64,000 nt of DNA, taken from NCBI RefSeq assembly GCF_036178845.1, contig NZ_CP108070.1, positions 3,348,001 to 3,412,000 of the forward strand, read 5' to 3'. This document shows positions 17,282 to 26,976 of the stretch, piece after piece. Origin of the DNA: Streptomyces sp. NBC_00271 (GTDB taxonomy: Bacteria; Actinomycetota; Actinomycetes; Streptomycetales; Streptomycetaceae). Positions within the stretch are counted from its first letter, which is position 1, and each line of letters begins with the position of its first letter. The translations under genes and the position numbers were made by a program. The notes under the pieces are model-generated. The model did not search any database. It was given only the letters and a program-made list of their open reading frames with translations, and had not been told where the DNA came from.

Positions 17282-17385
17282 GAAGTCTCCTCGCGTTGCG
17301 GGTGCGGTTACGACGGTGGACGGGGGCGAGTCTGGGCTCGCGGACGGGGACGGCTGGGGTGCGGACATACGGTTGCGACCTCACA

Positions 17386-17399
17386 GTGACCTGGATCAC
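17386..17399. promoter_or_regulatory. CRP/FNR-like palindrome upstream of the acetate symporter operon
   Basis: GTGACCTGGATCAC has the GTGA-N6-TCAC form of a classical CRP site, 104 bp upstream of the chosen DUF485 start. Streptomyces Crp is a known global regulator binding similar sites, so control of acetate uptake is plausible. No binding evidence is available here. Confidence 0.55.
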
Positions 17400-17697
17400 G
17401 TGACCGGGAGCGACGGGTTTGCTCCCGTGCGTGATCCAACAGGGGGCTCGATCGTCCTCGGGCTCCCTGCTCAAGGTCACGGCGCCACGCGTGGACCGGT
17501 TCAACTCCCCCGACTTCTTTCGGAAGTCATCTCCGGAAGTCATTGCTGGCCAGCTGGGACGGGAGATAGCTTCGGCCTGCAGTACTCGTCATGCACCTGC
17601 CGAAGCGCCACCCGCACCAGCCTCAGCACCCTCACGCACCTGCCCGAGCACCACCTGTGTTCGGGCGGCTTTCGTTTCCGGATGATGTGGAGATCCC
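17400..17697. other. Divergent intergenic region before the subtilase pair
   Basis: This non-coding stretch separates the acetate symporter operon from the first subtilase. It holds an inverted repeat CGGGAGC/GCTCCCG near 17404-17428. Otherwise I see no gene, RNA or clear promoter consensus. The subtilase ribosome site GGAGATCCC is at its right end. Confidence 0.5.
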
Positions 17698-19224
17698 ATG
17701 GCTCATCTGCGTTCCAGACGTCGCCTCGCCCTCGCGGTGCCGGTCGTCCTGTCCCTCACCGCCTCGCTCGGTTTCCTGCCGGGCGCCGCGTCGGCCGCCC
17801 CGCTGACCGCGTCCGCCACGACGAGCGCGGACGGCCCCAACCTCGCGTACGTGGTCAACACCAGGACGGACCACCGCACCATCGCGTCGGTGGAGAAGGC
17901 GATCTCCGCGGCGGGCGGCACCGTCGTCATCGCCTACGAGAAGATCGGCGTGATCGTCGTCCATTCCGCCAACCCGGACTTCGGCAAGCGGATTCGCGCC
18001 GTGCGCGGGGTGCAGTCGGCGGGCGCGACCCGGACCGCGCCGCTGACGGCCGCGGGGACGACGGACGAGGGCGCGGCGCAGATGCTGTCCGCCGCCGAGG
18101 CTTCCAAGGTCTCCAGGACCGCCGCCGCGGGCGAGGAGCCCCTGGAAGCCGACCAGTGGGACCTGCGCGCGATCGGCGCCGACAAGGCCGCGAAGACCAA
18201 CCCGGGCAGCAAGAGCGTGACGGTCGCCGTGATCGACGTCGGCGTCGACGACACGCACCCGGACATCGCCCCGAACTTCTCCCCCTCGCAGTCCGCGAAC
18301 TGCGTGGGCGGCAAGCCGGACACCACGTACGGCGCATGGCGCCCCGTGGACGCCGACCACTACCACGGCACCCATGTCGCGGGGGAGATAGCCGCCGCCC
18401 GCAACGGCATCGGTGTCGCGGGCGTGGCGCCCGGTGTGAAGGTCTCGGGCATCACCGTGGCCGAGCCGGACGCGGGCCAGCTCTTCTACCCGGAGAGCGT
18501 CGTCTGCGCCTTCGTCTTCGCCGCCGACCACGGCGTGGAGATCACCAACAACAGCTACTACGTGGACCCGTGGCTCTACAACTGCCTCGACGACCCCGAC
18601 CAGAGGGCCATCGTCGACGCCGTCAACCGGGCCCAGCTGTACGCCCAGAAGAAGGGCACCCTCAACGTCGCCGCGGCGGGCAACTCCAACGACGACCTCG
18701 ACTCGAACGCCCTCGTCGACGCCTCCAGCCCCGACGACTCGACCGCCGTGACCCGCACGGTCGACCCGCACAAGTGCTTCGACGTACCGACCCAGCTGCC
18801 GGGTGTCGTCACGGTCGCCTCGACCGGCGTCACCGGTGCCAAGTCGTACTTCTCCAGTTACGGCAAGGGCGTCATCGACGTTGCCGCGCCGGGCGGCGAC
18901 AAGTACCAGATCCCGGACACGCCGTCGAAGAACGGCCGCATCCTGTCGACGATGCCGAACAACCAGTACGGCTTCCTGCAGGGCACGTCGATGGCGACGC
19001 CGCACGTCGCGGGCGTGGCCGCGCTGCTGAAGTCCACGCACCCCTGGGCCTCGCCGGCCCAGCTCCAGGCGCTCCTCAAGGCCGAGGCGGACAACCCCGG
19101 TTGCCCGACCGCCCCGTACGACGGGAACGGCGACGGCGTCGTGGACGCCACCTGCGTGGGCGGCAAGCACGTGAACGGCTTCTACGGAGCCGGGATCGTC
19201 AACGCACTGCGCGCGGTCAAGTAA
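17698..19224 (+). CDS. Secreted S8 (subtilisin) family serine peptidase, copy A
   Basis: A 508-aa extracellular protease. The signal peptide covers about residues 1-34 (MAHLRSRRRLALAVPV, cleavage near ASAAP), followed by an inhibitor-like propeptide (about 40-110, containing GVIVVHSANPDFGKRIR). The catalytic domain has Asp180 (VIDVGVDDTHPD), His223 (HGTHVAGE), oxyanion Asn329 (AAAGNS) and Ser431 (GTSMATPHVAG). The residue after the catalytic Asp is Val, where Thr or Ser is usual (Thr in the neighbour). An Asp-rich stretch NGDGVVDATC near the C-terminus resembles a calcium loop. It lies 84 bp before a close paralogue in the same orientation. Confidence 0.9.
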   Translation: MAHLRSRRRLALAVPVVLSLTASLGFLPGAASAAPLTASATTSADGPNLAYVVNTRTDHRTIASVEKAISAAGGTVVIAYEKIGVIVVHSANPDFGKRIRAVRGVQSAGATRTAPLTAAGTTDEGAAQMLSAAEASKVSRTAAAGEEPLEADQWDLRAIGADKAAKTNPGSKSVTVAVIDVGVDDTHPDIAPNFSPSQSANCVGGKPDTTYGAWRPVDADHYHGTHVAGEIAAARNGIGVAGVAPGVKVSGITVAEPDAGQLFYPESVVCAFVFAADHGVEITNNSYYVDPWLYNCLDDPDQRAIVDAVNRAQLYAQKKGTLNVAAAGNSNDDLDSNALVDASSPDDSTAVTRTVDPHKCFDVPTQLPGVVTVASTGVTGAKSYFSSYGKGVIDVAAPGGDKYQIPDTPSKNGRILSTMPNNQYGFLQGTSMATPHVAGVAALLKSTHPWASPAQLQALLKAEADNPGCPTAPYDGNGDGVVDATCVGGKHVNGFYGAGIVNALRAVK

Positions 19225-19308
19225 GTCCGGTCAAGCAAGTCCGGCCGGACGCCACATGAGCTTCCGCACGGCTCGTACCGCTCGTACCGCGAATGAACTG
19301 GAGACTCC

Positions 19309-20853
19309 ATGACCGCGCCTCGCAAGCGCTCCCGTCGCGCCATAGCCCTCCCGCTCGGGATGGCCACGGCGACGGCCCTCGCCTTCCTGCCGAACGTCAG
19401 CGCCTCGGCGGCCGACACCGACAGCTCCGCCGCGCAGACCGCCACGGCGACGACGGCGGACGCGACCGCCCTCAGCTATGTCGTCAACGTCAGCCCCGGG
19501 CACGGCACTTCCTCCTCCGTGAAGAAGGCCATCGCCAAGGCGGGCGGCACGATCGTGACGTCGTACGACCAGATCGGCGTGATCGTCGTGCACTCCTCGA
19601 ACGCCGACTTCGCCAAGACGATCCGCGGCGTACGCGGCGTGCAGTCGGCCGGCAACACGCGCAACGCGCCGCTGCCCGCGCAGTCGACCACCGACACGGG
19701 CGCGCCCCAGGTGCTCACCACGGCGCAGGAGAAGGCCGCGAGCGCCGAGGCCGCCGCCGGACAGGACCCGCTGGAGTCCCTCCAGTGGGACCTGCCCGCC
19801 ATCAAGGCGGACAAGGCGCACGAGAAGACCCTCGGCAGCAGCAAGGTGACGGTCGCAGTGATCGACACCGGTGTCGACGACACGCACCCCGACATCGCGC
19901 CGAACTTCGACCGCGACGCCTCGGTCAACTGTGTGACGGGCAAGCCGGACACCACCGACGGGGCCTGGCGGCCGACCGCCGCGGAGAGCCCGCACGGCAC
20001 GCATGTCGCGGGCGAGATCGCGGGCGCCAAGAACGGCGTCGGTATCACCGGAGTCGCGCCCGGCGTGAAGGTCGCCGGCATCAAGGTGGCCACGACGGCC
20101 GGCTACTTCTACACCGAGGCCGTCGTCTGCGGTTTCGTGTGGGCCGCCGAGCACCACGTCGACGTGACCAACAACAGCTATTACACCGACCCCTGGTACT
20201 TCAACTGCAAGGACGACCCGGACCAGAAGGCCCTGGTCGACGCGATCACCCGCGCCTCGCAGTACGCGGAGCACAGGGGCACCGTCAACGTCGCCGCGGC
20301 GGGCAACGAGAACTACGACCTGGCCGCCGACTCGATCACCGACCCGGTCTCCCCGAACGACGGCACGCCCTCGGACCGGGTGATCGACCCCTCCAAGTGC
20401 TACGACATCCCCACCCAGTTGCCGGGTGTGGTCACCGTGGCCGCGACGGGCGCCAAGGGCATCAAGTCGTCCTTCTCCAACCACGGCCTGGGCGTCATCG
20501 ACGTCGCCGCGCCCGGCGGCGACTCGACGCGCTACCAGACCCCGGCACCTCCCGCCACCAGCGGCCTGATCCTCGGCCCGCTGCCCGGCGGCACCTGGGG
20601 CTACATGGCCGGTACGTCGATGGCGTCCCCGCACGTCGCCGGTGTCGCCGCCCTCATCAAGTCGACCCACCCGCACGCCTCCGCCGCCCTGGTGAAGGCG
20701 CTGCTGTACGCGGAGGCCGACGCCACGCCGTGCACCGACCCCTACGACATCGACGGCGACGGCAAGGTCGACGCGGTGTGCGAGGGCACGAAGAACCACA
20801 ACGGGTTCTACGGCTGGGGCACCGTCAACGCGTTGAAGGCGGTCACGAAGTGA
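19309..20853 (+). CDS. Secreted S8 (subtilisin) family serine peptidase, copy B
   Basis: A 514-aa paralogue of the preceding gene. The signal peptide is about residues 1-35 (RKRSRRAIALPLG, cleavage near ASAAD), followed by a similar propeptide. The catalytic residues are Asp186 (VIDTGVDDTHPD), His229 (HGTHVAGE) and Ser437 (GTSMASPHVAG), spaced exactly as in copy A (251 residues from Asp to Ser). The C-terminus carries the calcium-loop-like DIDGDGKVDAVC. The two share long identical stretches such as LPGVVTVA, so they arose by tandem duplication. The ATG at 19309 follows CTGGAGACTCC. A terminator hairpin follows the stop. Confidence 0.9.
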   Translation: MTAPRKRSRRAIALPLGMATATALAFLPNVSASAADTDSSAAQTATATTADATALSYVVNVSPGHGTSSSVKKAIAKAGGTIVTSYDQIGVIVVHSSNADFAKTIRGVRGVQSAGNTRNAPLPAQSTTDTGAPQVLTTAQEKAASAEAAAGQDPLESLQWDLPAIKADKAHEKTLGSSKVTVAVIDTGVDDTHPDIAPNFDRDASVNCVTGKPDTTDGAWRPTAAESPHGTHVAGEIAGAKNGVGITGVAPGVKVAGIKVATTAGYFYTEAVVCGFVWAAEHHVDVTNNSYYTDPWYFNCKDDPDQKALVDAITRASQYAEHRGTVNVAAAGNENYDLAADSITDPVSPNDGTPSDRVIDPSKCYDIPTQLPGVVTVAATGAKGIKSSFSNHGLGVIDVAAPGGDSTRYQTPAPPATSGLILGPLPGGTWGYMAGTSMASPHVAGVAALIKSTHPHASAALVKALLYAEADATPCTDPYDIDGDGKVDAVCEGTKNHNGFYGWGTVNALKAVTK

Positions 20854-20864
20854 CCTCGTGAGCG

Positions 20865-20896
20865 AAGGGGGCCGGGCGGTTGCCCCGGCCCCCTTT
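20865..20896 (+). terminator. Terminator after the subtilase pair
   Basis: A 12-bp stem, AAGGGGGCCGGG (20865-20876) / CCCGGCCCCCTT (20884-20895), 7-nt loop, T-rich right end, 11 nt after the stop codon. Confidence 0.82.
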
Positions 20897-20932
20897 CCCA
20901 TGTTGATCCAGTACACCCTGCATAGTGCCGTC

Positions 20933-22315
20933 ATGACTCGTACGGACTTCGCGTGGGCCGCTCTGGGCGGCGACCCCGCACTCGTCTCACAGATCTCGGC
21001 CGTCGCACGGGAGGGAGTGCTGCCCGCACGGCTGCCGGTGCGCGGGACGGCCCGGGCGTGTGTCGCGGTCTGTGCCCTCGCCGGGGCCGAGCTGACCGCA
21101 GGGCGCACCGGAGGGAAGGTGCCCGAGGTGCGGGTCGACGACGGGGCTGTCGCCACCGCCTTCCACAGTGAGCGGCACCTGCGCGTCGACGGTCGTGAGC
21201 CGGTCAACTTCGCCCCGCTGTCCCGGTTCTGGCGGACGGCGGACGGCTGGGTCCGCACCCACGCGAACTATCCGCACCATCAAAAGCGGCTGCTGGGCGC
21301 GCTGGGTGTACCGGAGAGCCGGGGCTCCCTCGCCGAAGTGCTCGCCGAGGTGCTCGCCGAGCGGTCGGCCATCGAGGTGGAGGAGACGGTGTACGCGGCC
21401 GGCGGGCTCGCGATCGCCCTGCGCACGCCCGGCCGGTGGGCGGCGCACCCACAGGGGCGGGCGGTCGCCGCACACCCGCTGGTGGCCCGCGAGCAACTGG
21501 ACACGGCACCCGTACGACGGCTCGCCCCGCTCGCCGGGGATCCGCCGCTGCCCGCCGCGGGCGTCCGCGTGCTGGACCTCACCCGGGTCATCGCGGGCCC
21601 GGTGGCCACCCGCACGCTCGCCCTCCTCGGCGCGGACGTCCTGCGGATCGACAGCCCGCGCCTGCCCGAGATCGACGACCAGCATGCCGACCTGGACTTC
21701 GGGAAGCGGTCCGCCACGCTCGACCTGTCGACGCGCGGGGATCGCTCGGCCTTCGACGAGCTGCTCGCCGAGGCCGATGTCGTCGTCACCGGGTACCGGC
21801 CCGGCGCACTGGACCGGTTCGGGCTCTCCCCGGGGGCGCTGGCCGAGCGGCGGCCCGGTCTGGTGGTGGCGCAGTTGTCGGCGTGGGGCGACTACGGGCC
21901 GTGGTCCGGGCGGCGGGGCTTCGACAGTCTGGTGCAGGTCGCCACCGGGATCGCGCAGATCGAGGGGTCCGCGGAGCGGCCGGGTGCGCTGCCCGCGCAG
22001 GCCCTCGACCACGGCACGGGGTACCTGCTGGCCGCCGCGGTGCTCCGGTCGCTCACCGAGCAGACCCGGGAGGGCGGGACGCGGCTCGTCCGGCTGGCGC
22101 TCGCGCGGACGGCCGCGTGGCTGATGGAGGGGCCGACGCACCTGGAGAGGGAGCCCGCCGACACCTCGTACGAACCGGGCCCCTGGCTCGCCGAGACCGA
22201 CAGCGACCTGGGCCGGCTCAGGTACGCACGGTCGCCCGTCTCCTTCGCCGGCGGGCCCATCGACTGGGCCCGCCCGCCCGGACGTTGGGGGGCGGACTCG
22301 GCCCGGTGGGCGTGA
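20933..22315 (+). CDS. CaiB/BaiF (family III) CoA-transferase
   Basis: A 460-aa member of the family III CoA-transferases, which move CoA between carboxylic acids through an enzyme-bound aspartyl intermediate. The C-terminal half carries the family core: VLDLTRVIAGPVATRTLALLG, ADVLRIDSPRLPE, DLDFGKRSATLDL, GYRPGALDRFG and QLSAWGDYGPW. The N-terminal 200 residues are a degenerate duplicated half, as in several actinobacterial homologues. Substrate is unknown. I chose the ATG at 20933; an earlier in-frame codon would overlap the upstream terminator. No catabolic neighbour gives a clue to the acyl group. Confidence 0.82.
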   Translation: MTRTDFAWAALGGDPALVSQISAVAREGVLPARLPVRGTARACVAVCALAGAELTAGRTGGKVPEVRVDDGAVATAFHSERHLRVDGREPVNFAPLSRFWRTADGWVRTHANYPHHQKRLLGALGVPESRGSLAEVLAEVLAERSAIEVEETVYAAGGLAIALRTPGRWAAHPQGRAVAAHPLVAREQLDTAPVRRLAPLAGDPPLPAAGVRVLDLTRVIAGPVATRTLALLGADVLRIDSPRLPEIDDQHADLDFGKRSATLDLSTRGDRSAFDELLAEADVVVTGYRPGALDRFGLSPGALAERRPGLVVAQLSAWGDYGPWSGRRGFDSLVQVATGIAQIEGSAERPGALPAQALDHGTGYLLAAAVLRSLTEQTREGGTRLVRLALARTAAWLMEGPTHLEREPADTSYEPGPWLAETDSDLGRLRYARSPVSFAGGPIDWARPPGRWGADSARWA

Positions 22316-22415
22316 GCGGGGCGTCGGCCGGAAACGTACCTATGGGCGGAATGCCGAACCACCGCTTGTTTCCCTGCACTTGCCCGGTTCTGTGCCGACT
22401 GGTGAAGATCTTGGG

Positions 22416-23444
22416 GTGACCTTGATACGACCGACAGCCGAGGCAGCGGGCGCGAGTGGTCCGGCGCGGCGCCCCGCCGCCGGACGCGCCGTCGCCCTGC
22501 TCGTCCTGGTGGCCGTGGCCGCCCTGATCCCGCTGCTCGGTCCGCGCTCCGCGCTGGACGGCACCGGCGAGGCGGCCGCCCCCGGCGTCGGCGGCATCGC
22601 CCTGCTGCGCGCGGCCCTGTTCGCGGCGCTGTGCGTCCCCGTGGGCGAACTGTTCGCGGCCCGGCTGGCCCGCCGGGTGCCGGGCGCACCGCTGGAGCGC
22701 GCGCCCCGCAGCTGGACGCCCTACGCCGCGGCGGTCGGGTTCGTCGCCGCGCTGGGGCTCGCCTCGGTGGTGGCCACCGGCAATCTGCTGCCGCACCACC
22801 TCTCCGACATGGACGTCGGCGGGCTCTACCAGAGTCGGGACGGCAAGCTCGCGCTCCTGGAGGTCAACGCGTTCCTGGCCGCCGGGCTCTGCGCCCTCTC
22901 ACGAAGACCGACCGCCCAGGTCTGGCCGCTGGCCGCGGTGGCCCTCGCGGAGGCGCTGCGCGCCCACCCGGCGCCGGAGCACGGCCCGCTCGTCGGCTCC
23001 GGTCTGACGCTCGTTCACGTGACCTGCGCGGCCCTGTGGACGGGCGGCCTGCTGCACGTGCTGCGGATGCTGCGCGCCTGGCGTGCCTCTTCGGAGGCGG
23101 CGGACGCGGCCGGAGCGGCCCTTCTGGGCCTCTACGCGCGCGTGGCCGCCGTCCTGTTCGCGGCGCTCACCGCGACGGGCGCATGGAGCGCACTGCGGCG
23201 CATGCCGCCCGGCACGGTCCTGGACCAGCTGACGGCGACGTCGTACGGGCGCACCCTGCTCGCCAAGCTGGTCCTGGTGGCCGCCGTCGCCGTGCTGGCG
23301 CTGCTCGCGCGGCTGCGGCTGCGCCGGGCCACCGACCGGCTCAGCGCCTGTGTGCCCGCGCGCGCGGAGGTGGTGGCACTGGGCCTGGTCGTGGCGGTGT
23401 CGGGGCTGCTGACGGCGCTGCCGCTGCCGATCAGATGGTCATGA
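22416..23444 (+). CDS. CopD-family membrane protein
   Basis: A 342-aa polytopic membrane protein with about eight helices. The C-terminal 180 residues form a CopD (copper resistance D) domain: LVHVTCAALWTGGLLHVL contains the conserved His-x-x-x-x-x-W-x-G element, and a later SYGRTLLAKLVLV matches the family. Members are thought to move copper or to support copper-related processes in the membrane; the specific role is unknown. No CopC domain or other copper gene is adjacent. The GTG at 22416 is my best start; a TTG at 22422 is possible. The stop overlaps the convergent dehydrogenase by 6 bp. Confidence 0.78.
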   Translation: MTLIRPTAEAAGASGPARRPAAGRAVALLVLVAVAALIPLLGPRSALDGTGEAAAPGVGGIALLRAALFAALCVPVGELFAARLARRVPGAPLERAPRSWTPYAAAVGFVAALGLASVVATGNLLPHHLSDMDVGGLYQSRDGKLALLEVNAFLAAGLCALSRRPTAQVWPLAAVALAEALRAHPAPEHGPLVGSGLTLVHVTCAALWTGGLLHVLRMLRAWRASSEAADAAGAALLGLYARVAAVLFAALTATGAWSALRRMPPGTVLDQLTATSYGRTLLAKLVLVAAVAVLALLARLRLRRATDRLSACVPARAEVVALGLVVAVSGLLTALPLPIRWS

Positions 23445-24488
23445 GCCGTTGGTGACGAGCACCTTGAGGGCGGTGCGCTCGTCCATCGCCTTGTAGCCCT
23501 CGGGCACGCCTTCCAGACCGACGGTCAGGTCGAAGACGGGCGACGGGTCGATGGTGCCGTCCAGGATGTCGGGCAGCAGTTCCGGGATGTACGCCCGCAC
23601 CGGCGCCACACCGCCGCGCAGCGCGACGTTCCGGTCGAACATCACGCTCAGGTCGAGGCCCGTGCCGCTGCCGTGCGGCACGCCGACGAAGCCGATGGCG
23701 CCGCCGTCGCGGGTGATGTTCACGGCCGTCCGCATGGACTGCTCGGTGCCGACGGCCTCCACGACGGCGTGCGCGCCCTGGCCGCGGGTCAGCTCGCGGA
23801 CGGCCTCGACGGCCGCCTCGCCGCGTGCGGCGACGACGTCCGTGGCACCGAAGGCGCGCGCGATGTCCGTACGTGCCTGGTGGCGTCCGAGCGCGATGAT
23901 CCGCTCGGCGCCGAGCCGCTTGGCGGCCAGCACGGCGCACAGCCCGACGGCGCCGTCCCCGACGACCGCGACGGTGGCGCCCTTGCGGGCTCCCGCGCCG
24001 AGGGCCGCGTGGTGACCGGTGCCCATGACGTCGGAGAGCGTCAGCAGGGCCGACAGCAGGTGGTCGTCGGAGGCCGCCTCCTTGGGCAGCTGTACGAGGG
24101 TGCCGTCGGCGAAGGGGACGCGCACGGCCTCGCCCTGACCGCCGTCGTAGCCGACCGCGCCCCAGAAGCCGCCGTGCTCGCAGGAGGTGGTGAGGCCCTC
24201 GCGGCAGTAGTCGCAGACGCCGTCCGACCACATGAAGGGCGCGACGACCAGGTCGCCGCGGCGGACGCCGGTCACCTCGGAGCCGGTCTCCTCGACGATG
24301 CCGAGGAACTCGTGCCCGATCCGCTGCCCCGCCTGCCGTGCCGCCTCGCCCCGGTAGGCCCACAGGTCGCTGCCGCAGATGCAGGACCGCAGCACCCGCA
24401 CGACCGCGTCGGTGGGCAGTTGCACCAGGGGCTCGGGGACGTCCTCCACGCGCATGTCGTACGGGGCGTGGATGGTGGTGGCGCGCAT
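23439..24488 (-). CDS. Zinc-dependent alcohol dehydrogenase (MDR superfamily)
   Basis: A 349-aa medium-chain dehydrogenase/reductase. The catalytic zinc ligands are in CICGSDLW and the GHEFLG motif. A structural zinc lobe is partly visible, with cysteines in CDYCREGLTTSCEHGG. The Rossmann motif is VVGDGAVGL. It oxidises an alcohol with NAD(P); substrate unknown. It starts with ATG 24488 (upstream AAGGATCC) and is convergent with the CopD gene. A lysoplasmalogenase gene lies upstream on the same strand with a 41-bp gap, so it may be at the end of that operon. Confidence 0.88.
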   Translation of the reverse strand: MRATTIHAPYDMRVEDVPEPLVQLPTDAVVRVLRSCICGSDLWAYRGEAARQAGQRIGHEFLGIVEETGSEVTGVRRGDLVVAPFMWSDGVCDYCREGLTTSCEHGGFWGAVGYDGGQGEAVRVPFADGTLVQLPKEAASDDHLLSALLTLSDVMGTGHHAALGAGARKGATVAVVGDGAVGLCAVLAAKRLGAERIIALGRHQARTDIARAFGATDVVAARGEAAVEAVRELTRGQGAHAVVEAVGTEQSMRTAVNITRDGGAIGFVGVPHGSGTGLDLSVMFDRNVALRGGVAPVRAYIPELLPDILDGTIDPSPVFDLTVGLEGVPEGYKAMDERTALKVLVTNGS

Positions 24489-24529
24489 GACGAGGATCCT
24501 TCTCGGCCGATGGGCTGGGTGAGATGCGC

Positions 24530-25221
24530 TCAGGGGGTGGTTGAGCGCATCTCACCGTACGCCGCCCTCGCCTCGCTGTGCGCGCCGAGGGTGCCCTGCA
24601 CTCCGCTGACCAGCAGGAACTGGGCGGCGGCATAGGTCAGCATGATCCAGAAGTCCGGCCTCGGGAGCTGCGGCCAGTCGGCGACGCCGGTGGCGATGAG
24701 GGTGTCGGACAGCAGGAAGAGCGCCCCGCCCGCGCCCGCGACGGGTCCGAGCCGGGTGCTCGCGGCCGCCATCGCGGTCAGCAGCAGGCTGTAGCCCGCG
24801 ACGGGGATACGGAGGCCGGCGGGCAGATCGGGCCACAGGAAGGTGACGGTGACGACGAGGGCGAGGACGTACGCGCCGCCGATCCAGGCCGACGGCCCAG
24901 GCAGGTGTGCAGGGCGATGCGGCGGATCCGGCCTTCTGAAGAGCAGGAGATAGCAGACGTGACCGGCCGCGAAGGAGGCCATCCCCACGAGGAAGGCCGG
25001 GTCGGCGTCGGACAGCAGCAGTACGTCGCCGCCCCAGCCGCAGAGCAGGGCGGCCACAAGGAGCCGTGGTCCGCCGCGTGCGACCGCGTGGGCGGCGAGC
25101 AGGGGCATCAGAAGCGGCTTGGCGACCAGGTGCCCCGGGGTGAACCCGACGGCCAGGGAAACGAGGTCCACGGCGGCGGCCACGCCGAAGGAGACGAGCA
25201 GCACGCGCGCGTGCCGTGGGC

Positions 25222-25225
<4 letters not shown>
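24530..25225 (-). CDS. YhhN family lysoplasmalogenase
   Basis: A 231-aa membrane protein with about eight helices of the YhhN/TMEM86 family. Vertebrate members are lysoplasmalogenases that hydrolyse the vinyl-ether bond of lysoplasmalogens. Family motifs include KPLLMPLL near residue 37, LLCGWGGDVLLL, and ALFLLSDTLIA toward the C-terminus, which contribute the conserved aspartates. The start is a GTG at 25225 that overlaps the stop of the upstream gene (GTGA), so translation is coupled to the AGMO-like protein. That coupling suggests both act on the same membrane lipid. Activity in Streptomyces is not established. Confidence 0.85.
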
Positions 25226-26094
<869 letters not shown>

Positions 26095-26241
26095 GGGTGC
26101 ACCGTAGAACCGCAGCTCGGCCACGGCTAGACGTTGTTACCCACAAGTATTACCGGGGGTACGCGCTTGCTTATTGGTGATCTCCGCCAAGGACGCCGAC
26201 AGGTCCGGACCGATGCTCGTCAGATGTCCGCTCGACGCTCG

Positions 26242-26952
26242 TCACACCCCGGCCGCCCCCAACAGCACCCCCGCCGCATAGGTGACCCCCATCGCCAGCG
26301 CACCCCCGCCCACGTTCCGCAGTACCGCGCGGCCCGGGTTCGCCGAGCCCAGGCGGGCGCTCAGCCAGCCGGTGAGGACCAGGGCGCCCAGGACCGAGAG
26401 CACGGTGACGCCCAGGCGCCAGGCCGCCGGTGGCAGGACGATGGCGAGGAGGGGGAGGAGGGCGCCCACGGTGAAGGAGAGGAAGCTCGCCCAGGCCGCG
26501 TGCCAGGGGTTGGTGAGGGCGTCGGGGTCGATGCCGAGCTCCACGCGCGCGTGGGCCTTCAGCGCGTCGCGTTCCGTGAGCTGCTCGGCCGCCTCGCGGG
26601 CCACGTCGCGGGTCAGGCCGCGCTGCTCCAGGAGTTCGGTCAGCTCCTCGAGTTCGGCATCGGGCTGTTCGCGCAGTTCGCGTCGCTCCAGCGCCAGGGC
26701 GGCCTTCTCGGAGTCCAGTTGGGTGGAGACCGAGACGTACTCGCCCGCCGCCATCGACATGGAGCCGGCCAGCAGCCCCGCGAGGCCCGCCGTGAGCAGC
26801 GCGGAACGGTCGTCCGTGGCGCCGGCCACGCCGACGACGAGGCCGGCGGTGGAGACGATGCCGTCGTTGGCGCCCAGCACCGCGGCCCGCAGCCAGTTCA
26901 GGCGGGAGCCGAGGGTGCCTTCGTGGGCCTCGTCGTGCGTGGGTACCGTCAC
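26242..26952 (-). CDS. VIT1/CCC1 family transporter
   Basis: A 236-aa membrane protein of the vacuolar-iron-transporter family (iron/manganese efflux or storage in other organisms). Typical motifs are LRAAVLGANDGIVSTAGLVVGV in the first helix region and AGLLAGSMSMAAGEYVSVSTQ in the second. A hydrophilic helical insert rich in Glu (about residues 75-120) follows, then three C-terminal helices. Bacterial members often carry this cytosolic metal-binding insert. The GTG at 26952 is the start. It lies 24 bp downstream of the amidohydrolase operon on the same strand and may be read through from it. Confidence 0.87.
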   Translation of the reverse strand: MTVPTHDEAHEGTLGSRLNWLRAAVLGANDGIVSTAGLVVGVAGATDDRSALLTAGLAGLLAGSMSMAAGEYVSVSTQLDSEKAALALERRELREQPDAELEELTELLEQRGLTRDVAREAAEQLTERDALKAHARVELGIDPDALTNPWHAAWASFLSFTVGALLPLLAIVLPPAAWRLGVTVLSVLGALVLTGWLSARLGSANPGRAVLRNVGGGALAMGVTYAAGVLLGAAGV

Positions 26953-26976
26953 ACGGGGAGGATGCCACCTGGCGCG

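Noticed and set aside
20858..20932. An upstream extension of the CoA-transferase gene
   Set aside because: It would begin inside the terminator of the subtilase gene and adds residues with no family similarity.
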